Assembly (NCBI GenBank): GCA_012931725.1
Contig: CM022946.1
Span: forward strand, 120,593,958 to 120,657,957
Direction: 5' to 3'
Length of the DNA: 64,000 nucleotides
Source of the DNA: Litsea cubeba
Taxonomy: Eukaryota; Streptophyta; Magnoliopsida; Laurales; Lauraceae
Shown: piece after piece, positions 57,468-64,000 of the stretch
Layout: every line of letters begins with the position of its first letter
Numbering within the stretch: the stretch's first letter is position 1
The notes under the pieces: generated by a model
What the model saw: only the letters and a program-made list of their open reading frames with translations
The model's database searches: none
Told to the model about the DNA's origin: nothing
Made by a program: the position numbers and the translations under genes

Positions 57468-60194
57468 TTGAGGAATGAGCCCACCTCCGACAGCCGAAGC
57501 AAGCTCTACTGCTCCTACCTCAAAGGTAACGGGCACAAGACCGAGGACTGCAAGTCTCTGAGGTGGTACCTGGAGAAGCTAGCCAGCGAATGCCACATTC
57601 CAGAGTTCATCAAGGCAGAAGATACCGGCGACAGCGAGGGCCGAGTTCACCAGAGCGCGGCTCGGGATCCAGATAGTGAAGATTCCGAAAAGATCATTAA
57701 CGTGATCCACCTGGCATCCTCAGCTCCCTCTCCCTCGTCTCGCGGAGGCTCGCAGGCCCGCGCCGAGGCCAGGCGGGCATTGCACGGGAAGGAGGTGATG
57801 AAAGCCGAGCTCGCACCAGCATCCAAAAGAGCTCGCCGTGACCGGCCTGCGATCTCTTTCTCAGACAAAGATCTAGAGGGAATCCAGCTTCCCCACAACG
57901 ACCCCCTGCTCCTCACCATGAAGCTTAAAGACTTCACCGTGAAGAGGATTCTCGTCGACTCCGGCAGCTCCTCCGAGGTCCTCTACTACGAGTGCTTCAA
58001 GAAAATGAACCTCTCGGAAGCAGACCTCACGGAGGTCCGTGCACCCTTGCTAGGGTTGTCCACCACGCCAGTCTATCCCAAGGGAAGGATCACCCTGGAA
58101 GCCCGAGTCGGCGGAGCTTCCGTGTTGGCCGACTTCCTGGTCGTGGACGCCCCTTCTCCCTACAACGTCATTTTGGGCAGAACGTGGCTCCACAAGTTGG
58201 AAGCGGTCCTTTCTTCCCTCCACCAGAAGCTGAAGTTCGTCCTCGAGAACAAGGAGGGCAAAATGGAAGCGGTCACGGTGGAGGGAGATCAGCAGCAAGG
58301 TAGGCAGTGCATGCTGGCCGCGGTCCCAGCAGTGAAAGAACCGGAGCGCGTCAACCTCGCCGAATTCGAGAAAGGGCTAGATGAAATCGGCCGAGACCCC
58401 GAGAAGAAAAGCATTGAGGACCTGGCCGAGGTCAGGCTAAACTCGGCAGACCCAGATAGGTTCTTCCTGATCGGCACCCAGCTGCCAGACGAGGAGAGAG
58501 CCGAGCTCTCAAGGTTCCTGATGCAGAACGTCGATGTCTTCGCTTGGAGCCCAAGCGAAATGACTGGGGTCGACCCCGAGGTCATGTGCCACAAGCTAAA
58601 TGTGGACCCCAGCCACAAACCAGTAGTGCAGAGGGCCCGAAGGACAGGGCTGCAGCAGACAGACGCGGTCGTCGAAGAGGTAGACAAACTGCTGAAGGCA
58701 GGGGCCATCCGGGAAGTCCAGTACCCGGTCTGGCTGGCTAATACGGTGGTGGCCAAGAAGAAAACTGGTAAATGGAGGGTGTGCGTGGACTTCACAGACT
58801 TGAACCGGGCCTGCCCTAAAGACAGTTTCCCCCTTCCAAAGATTGACCAACTGATCGACGCCACCGCTGGCCACGACCGAATGAGCTTCCTTAACGCCTA
58901 TAGAGGCTACCACCAGATTCCACTGCACGAGCCTAACGAGGAGAAAACGTCTTTCATAACTCCCCGCGGCACTTACTGCTACAAGGTGATGCCCTTCGGG
59001 CTAAAGAACGTGGGGGCGACCTATCAGCGCCTCGTGACAAAGATGTTCCAGGCTCAGCTCGGCCGAACGGTAGAGGTGTACATCGACGACATGGTCGTCA
59101 AATCAGTGCACTCCAGCGACCACCTGGTGGATCTTGGCCAAGTCTTCGACATCCTTCGCACGTACAAGCTCAAGCTAAATGCTTCCAAGTGCGCCTTCGG
59201 CGTAGCCTCCGGAAAGTTCCTCGGCAGCTTGGTAACGCGGAGGGGGATAGAGGCCAATCCAGACCAGATCACCGCGATCCAGGGCATTCTGAGCCCCTCT
59301 ACCACGAAAGAAGTCCAGAAGCTCACGGGAATGGCTGCAGCACTCAATCGCTTCATTAGCCGGTCATCAGATAAGTGCAGGCCTTTCTTTCAGCTTCTAA
59401 AGAAAAATTTAAAATTCCAGTGGACTCCTGAGTGCGACCAGGCGTTGGCCGCGCTCAAAACCTATTTGATGTCACCACCCTTACTCTCCACCCCAACTCG
59501 GGGGGAGGTTTTGTATTTATATCTTGCGGTCTCGGATCACGCAGTGAGCTCTGTCCTCATCAGGGCGGACGAGGGAATTCAAAAACCAATTTATTATATG
59601 AGCAAGACTCTGCTCAATGCCGAGACCAGGTACCTTCTATTGGAAAAGCTTGCGTTGGCTCTCGTCAGTGCCTCCCGCAAGCTCTCCCATTATTTTCAAT
59701 CCCACACCATTGTGGTGATCACGGAGCATCCACTCCATTCAATATTCAAGAAGGCTGACTTTTCAGGGCGAATATCAAAGTGGGCAGTTGAGCAGGTGTA
59801 CGCCAGGAAATGCAAGAAGTGCCAGAACTTCTCCCACTATCTCCATCAGCCAACGCAAGATCTGAGTCCCCTCTCTAGTCCATGGCCCTTCACTCAATGG
59901 GGGCTGGACATTGTAGGGCCTCTCCACCGAGCTCCAGGGAATAAGAGATGGCTAATAGTCGCTACAGACTACTTCACAAAATGGATAGAAGCTGAACCGT
60001 TGTCCTCCATCACGGACAGGGATTCCAGGAACTTCATCTGGAAAAACATCCTAACGAGGTTCGGAATCCCCAGGACCCTGATTTCGGACAACGGGACCGA
60101 ATTCGACTCCAAGTCCTTCAAAGACTTCTGCCAAGAACACGGTATCATAAACCATTACTCCACTCCGGCATATCCGCAATCTCTAACAAAGTGA
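57468..60194 (+). pseudogene. Pol of family B: protease, RT, RNase H, partial integrase; archaeal RNase H deleted
   Basis: Protease carries ILVDSGSSSEVLY (Asp-Ser-Gly) and NVILGRTWLH. RT carries WRVCVDFTDLNRACPKDSFP, MPFGLKNVGATYQR and YIDD for YVDD. The native RNase H reads LYLAVSDHAVS, again lacking the usual first Asp. Directly after ISKWAVE, near 59795, the sequence jumps to the Cys-Cys half of the integrase zinc finger (CKKCQ). The connection region, archaeal-type RNase H and His-His half are gone, without loss of frame. Integrase then shows WGLDIVGP and SDNGTEF, but near 60182 a further deletion removes the segment with the catalytic Glu and shifts the frame. Confidence 0.88.
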
Positions 60195-60724
60195 TCCTGG
60201 ACGGCCTGAAGAAGCGACTGGACAAGGCAAAGGGAAGATGGACAGAAGAGCTTCCGAGCGTGCTATGGGCATACAGAACAACTCCAAGGAGATCCACCTG
60301 GGCAACACCTTTCTCTCTGGCCTACGGGATGGAGGCGGTCATTCCTTTAGAAATCAGCCTTCCCACCCTGAGGACAGAGCTGGTCGACCAAGGCCGAAAT
60401 GAGACGAACCTGGCAATGGAGCTGGAGCTGGCAGACGAACGCCGAGAAGCAGCAGCCCTGCGACTGACCGACTATCAGCAGCGGTTAGCCAGGGCATACA
60501 ATCAAAATGTCAGAGAAAGAAGATTCTCCGTGGGAGAGCTGGTTCTAAAGAAGACCCTGCCAGCTGACAAAGAACCAAACGAAGGGAAGCTGGCCCCGAA
60601 CTGGCATGGCCCGTTCAGGGTAGTCTCACTGGCAGGAAAATCAGCCTACAAGCTCGAAGACTTAGAGGGCAAACCACTGCCGAGACCGTGGAATGCATCC
60701 CACCTAAATAAGTTCTATTTCTAA
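60191..60724 (+). pseudogene. Integrase C-terminal part of family B, in a shifted frame
   Basis: It continues integrase after the deletion near 60182: WAYRTTPRRSTWATPFSL, GMEAVIPLEI, then a C-terminal segment NWHGPFRVVS ending HLNKFYF. The stop at 60722-60724 ends the polyprotein. The frame differs from the upstream part, so no continuous integrase is made. Confidence 0.85.
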
Positions 60725-60810
60725 AGATGTAATGAATCTCAAAATCAATGAAAGCAGCTTTCGCCCTATCATCAGTCTGTCATCTCTCTTTGATTGACTT
60801 CGGCAGCTCT

Positions 60811-61223
60811 GGGTCTACCGCCCTGGAAAAGGCTTCGAGTTCCTACACTCAGTCATTTCCTAAAGCCCCGGGTCTACCGCCCTGGAAAAGGCTTTGAGTT
60901 CCTACACTCAGTCGTTTCCTAAAGCTCCGGGTCTACCGCCCTGGAAAAGGCTTCGAGTTCCTACACTCAGTCGTTTCCTAAAGCCCCGGGTCTACCGCCC
61001 TGGAAAAGGCTTCGAGTTCCTACATTCAGTCGTTTCCTAAAGCTCCAGGTCTACCGCCCTGGAAAAGGCTTCGAGTTCTTACACTCAGTCGTTTCCTAAA
61101 GCCCCGGGTCTACCGCCCTGGAAAAGGCTTCGAGTTCCTACACTCAGTCGTTTCCTAAAGCCCTGGGTCTACTACCCTGGAAAAGACCTCGAGTTCGAAC
61201 ACTCGGTCATTTCCTAAAGTCCG
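60811..61223 (+). repeat. Tandem repeat, 59-bp unit, seven copies
   Basis: The unit begins GGGTCTACCGCCCTGGAAAA and continues GGCTTCGAGTTCCTACACTC, AGTCGTTTCCTAAAGCCCC. Starts at 60811, 60870, 60929, 60988, 61047, 61106 and 61165 give an exact 59-bp period; the last copy is degenerate. It lies directly after pol, between pol and the antisense accessory region, the same place as the family A arrays but with unrelated sequence. Confidence 0.93.
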
Positions 61224-61731
61224 GGTTTATACACCCCTCAAAGACCGTTGCCGAACCCATGCTCACACAGCCGAGACCAGCGGGATCTGGATCCACTTCG
61301 GCGCAAGGCAGTTCGTCTCGGCCAAAGCTAGCCATTTCGGCCAAGGTCAGTTTTTAAGAACGAAAGAGCAATGCAAGCACTGAAGTACAAAAAAGCAGCA
61401 CAGAAATGCAAGTGTTACAAAGCAGCGCGAAGAAAGTAAAAAGAATGCAAAAGCACTGTACACAGTTTGAGTGATGACAAAACTCTTCCTTTTTATTCAT
61501 TGTAATTGCATCATTACAAGGGATACAGAAAAGAAAACAAAGTACAGAAAGGAGGCTCGCAGTCCTCTAAAAACAGAAAATGGAATAGAGACTGGGAGGT
61601 TCTGATCTTCACCGACTCTTCAGGCTGCAGGCTCGAAGACGCCGGTTCGTTGCCTGGAGGTTCTGAGGGATCCTGAATTTCACAGAGCTCTATAATACGC
61701 TTTGGTTGGTCAGACCAAAGCATTCAGGACC
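61224..61731 (-). other. Family B region after the repeat, probably 3' flank of its antisense accessory gene, cut by LTR5
   Basis: A-rich sequence with TTTTTATTCATTGTAATTGC, then GC-richer sequence that may be the very end of the accessory reading frame on the minus strand. It stops at 61731, where LTR5 begins. GGACC (61727-61731) is the candidate target duplication. No gene can be defined. Confidence 0.45.
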
Positions 61732-64000
61732 TGATGGACCGCGCTCCGGGATGCTCCGGGTTCCTACCGAGGTCGGCGGACGTGGGAGTCCGTTTGGTTC
61801 CGACCCTTTCGTAACCGGGGGGCAAAGGGGGCGTGCATCAACATTTTTTTTTTTTGTGGGTGTGCCAGATTTTCTATTTTTACTTGGAATTGCAAATGGT
61901 GATCCGGAGATCAACCTTCGCAAGTAAAAAGGAAATCAACTTCTTTCAAGTTTTCCATTGCACATATATTTAAGAAAAGAGACATTTTTCTTGGTTTGCC
62001 GTGAAAGGCGATTTTTTGGCATTTATAGCCGATTTTGGCGTTTATAGCCGATTTTTGGCGTTTATAGCCGATTTTGGCGTTTATAGCCGATTTACAATCC
62101 TTATCAATAATGAAAGACAAGAATTGTGATTTTTGTCTCCTTTAAAAAAAATACAAACTACAATGAAAAGCAAGAAAAGGAGGATCTAACTTCTCAGGAG
62201 ATTGTGGAGGACTCGTTTACATTGACGGTCGCAAGCCATATGTGGGCTTCGCCATCATCCATGCAGATGAGAACAGAGGATGCTATTGATTCGCTTGGCT
62301 TGGCTATAACCTCGGGTTTTTAGAAGACAAAGACCAAAAGGAGGTCCTATATCCAATAAAAAGCCGAGTAGACGGGCTGAAAAGCCACATCTAAGCCATT
62401 GGAGGCAGGAGGAGAAGGCAAGGACCTTGGGGGGGGGTACCCCCCAAGGGACTTTTGTCACCTTGTTGCGGTGGCCGGTGTAGAACTTCCGCAGAGTTTT
62501 CTCTCTTTTTCCTTTCTCTGGATTTCTGATTTTTCTGTCTGCTGTCTGATAATGTTGTCTGTGTCTGTTGTCTGTGTGTTTGTGCTTTTTTCTCTGATGT
62601 TTCTGATGTTTTTCTGCTGTCCTTTCTTCTTGGAGAGCTCTCCTATTTATAGGCTTTTAGGTAGCCTTTTAGGAGGGTTTATGGGCTTTTATTGTCATTA
62701 AGCCGCATAATGGGAGGAGTTACAAAATTGAATTGTTTATTTTGTAACTCCTTTTTCTTGGCTTCTGATTGGCCGGAGGAGATTGATGGCATTTAATCGC
62801 CTTTAATCGCCATGATGGGAGGAGTTTCATGGGTTAAATGCCATGAATCTCTTGACTTGTAACTCCCGAATGCTTGCTCTGATTGGGCCATCCAAAGAAA
62901 TGGATTAATGACTGTAATAAAGCTAGTCAATTAATCACATTAAGTGGGTCGCCGAGCAGCTGAAGAGTCGCGGGCCGTGCCGCGTCTTTTGGATTCTTCT
63001 GGTGATGATCATCGATGGATCTTCATGTAGATCGACATCAGATGACCATGTAATTTCAGGTGTTTGTTGCCAACAGCGGGTCGGTGCCATCTGTCCTGTC
63101 GATTTTCTCGATCGGTCGGGTAGAAAGCACACTTTTTTGGTTTGACCGGGTGGCGATCAATATTGTCTTTGATACTTTTGATGATTTACCCCGTGTTTTG
63201 GACGGATGTCAGAGGACTTGGTGTCTCAAAGCATGAATTTTGGAAAGTACCAGAGGCTGGGGCACCTCGAATCGCGAAAAAACGGCGAAAACCGAGGTTT
63301 TCGGGGCTTTCCCCCGGCGACCCCGGGGTCCAGGTCGCCGGCGACCCTGGCCCAGGGTCGCAGGGTCTGCGACCCTCGGGGGGTTTTCCCCCTTTCGTGT
63401 CCCGTTTTGCGTCCATTTTTGCTGTTTTTCGATTCTTTTTTCTTCTGTACTTTTCCTTGACATTTTGACCATTTATTGGCCTGATTTCTTTGTAGGAAAC
63501 CTGATGAGAATCCTTGCATTTTATTTTGCAAAGTTTCCAATTTCCTAAGAAAGCCGAAGACTTTGTCGCGCAGAGCTGCCGATTTTCCGTCAGAAGCTGA
63601 AAACTGGGCCAAACTAGTCGGAATGACCTGAAATTTGGTGGTGAAGCATCCTGAGCAATAAATAAGACCAACCATAGGCTTTTGTTTGAGTTTTGAAGCC
63701 GTTTGGGGTCCTATCACCCGTAGACTTGCTTTTTGTCGCGATGAAGATGTCGCGGTTTGATGTGCGGTCAACTGATGTCCGATTGACTTGAAATTTGACA
63801 GGGAACCTATTGGAGTCATTTTAAGATGATCCATAGGCTCTGTCTTAGAAATCATGGTCCCGGAGAGCTTTTGTCGCCGAGAGCTCCTTTTCGGCTGTCT
63901 GAGAAGCGAAGTTAGGCCAAATGATTTTGAAATGGCCCGAAACTTCTTGTGTACTCCTCGTTTGGCTGTCTGGAAGAATCTTGCAGTTTTTGTTTGATTC
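61732..64000 (-). mobile_element. LTR5 of family A, partial at window edge
   Basis: Minus-strand end GGTCCATCA at 61732. It holds at least four GGCGTTTATAGCC units (62017-62092), the poly-G palindrome (62427-62448), TATA box (62642-62653), a longer GC inverted-repeat block (63325-63375) and three U3 modules (anchors about 63606, 63768, 63913). Its left neighbour is not a primer-binding site but family B sequence. So it is a 3' LTR or solo LTR of a separate insertion, the rest lying beyond the window. Confidence 0.85.

Noticed and set aside
61514..61723. Small minus-strand coding frame at the right end of family B
   Set aside because: It may be the last codons of an accessory gene, but it is cut by LTR5 and has no recognisable motif, so it is described only as flank.

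Overview
The window is repeat-filled plant (angiosperm) nuclear DNA. The evidence is Ty3/gypsy retroelements of the Tat type (dual RNase H, antisense accessory gene), copia-like solo LTRs with perfect 5-bp target duplications, a MITE-like insertion, AT-rich spacers and spliceosomal introns. No intact host gene, tRNA, rRNA or CRISPR array was found. The species cannot be named from the sequence.

Positions 1-50313 are one tandem array of a single minus-strand Tat family (family A). From left to right it holds: an accessory gene on the plus strand (1-3484), tandem repeats, gag-pol on the minus strand (4934-15813), a 5' leader with primer-binding site, LTR1 (17719-20512), then the same order again (accessory gene 21660-26230, gag-pol 27705-36703, leader, LTR2 38453-40874), then a deleted third unit (gag fragment 40875-42544, leader, LTR4 44533-50313). 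LTR1 has a primer-binding site on its left and a polypurine tract on its right, so it serves as 5' LTR of unit 1 and 3' LTR of unit 2. All coding copies are broken by stops and frameshifts, mostly at different positions in each copy. A copia-like solo LTR sits in gag of unit 1 (11331-13150, duplication GTTTT). Another sits in LTR4 (45196-48412, GTACC), and a third solo LTR sits inside that one (45703-46892, AAATC).

The accessory gene is the most interesting part. It lies antisense to gag-pol, has its own TATA box, and is divided into five exons. The exon lengths of the second copy sum to one base short of an open frame of about 1223 codons, and that copy has one visible 1-bp deletion. Because the gene is antisense to the element's genomic RNA, its introns would not be removed during retrotransposition.

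Positions 50314-61731 hold a second Tat family (family B) on the plus strand: an antisense accessory-gene fragment (51034-52851), an unassigned AT-rich stretch, a 5' LTR ending at 55870 with primer-binding site, gag-pol (55941-60724) lacking the archaeal-type RNase H and the integrase catalytic Glu, and a 7 x 59-bp tandem repeat. It is cut at 61732 by another family A LTR (LTR5) that runs off the right edge.
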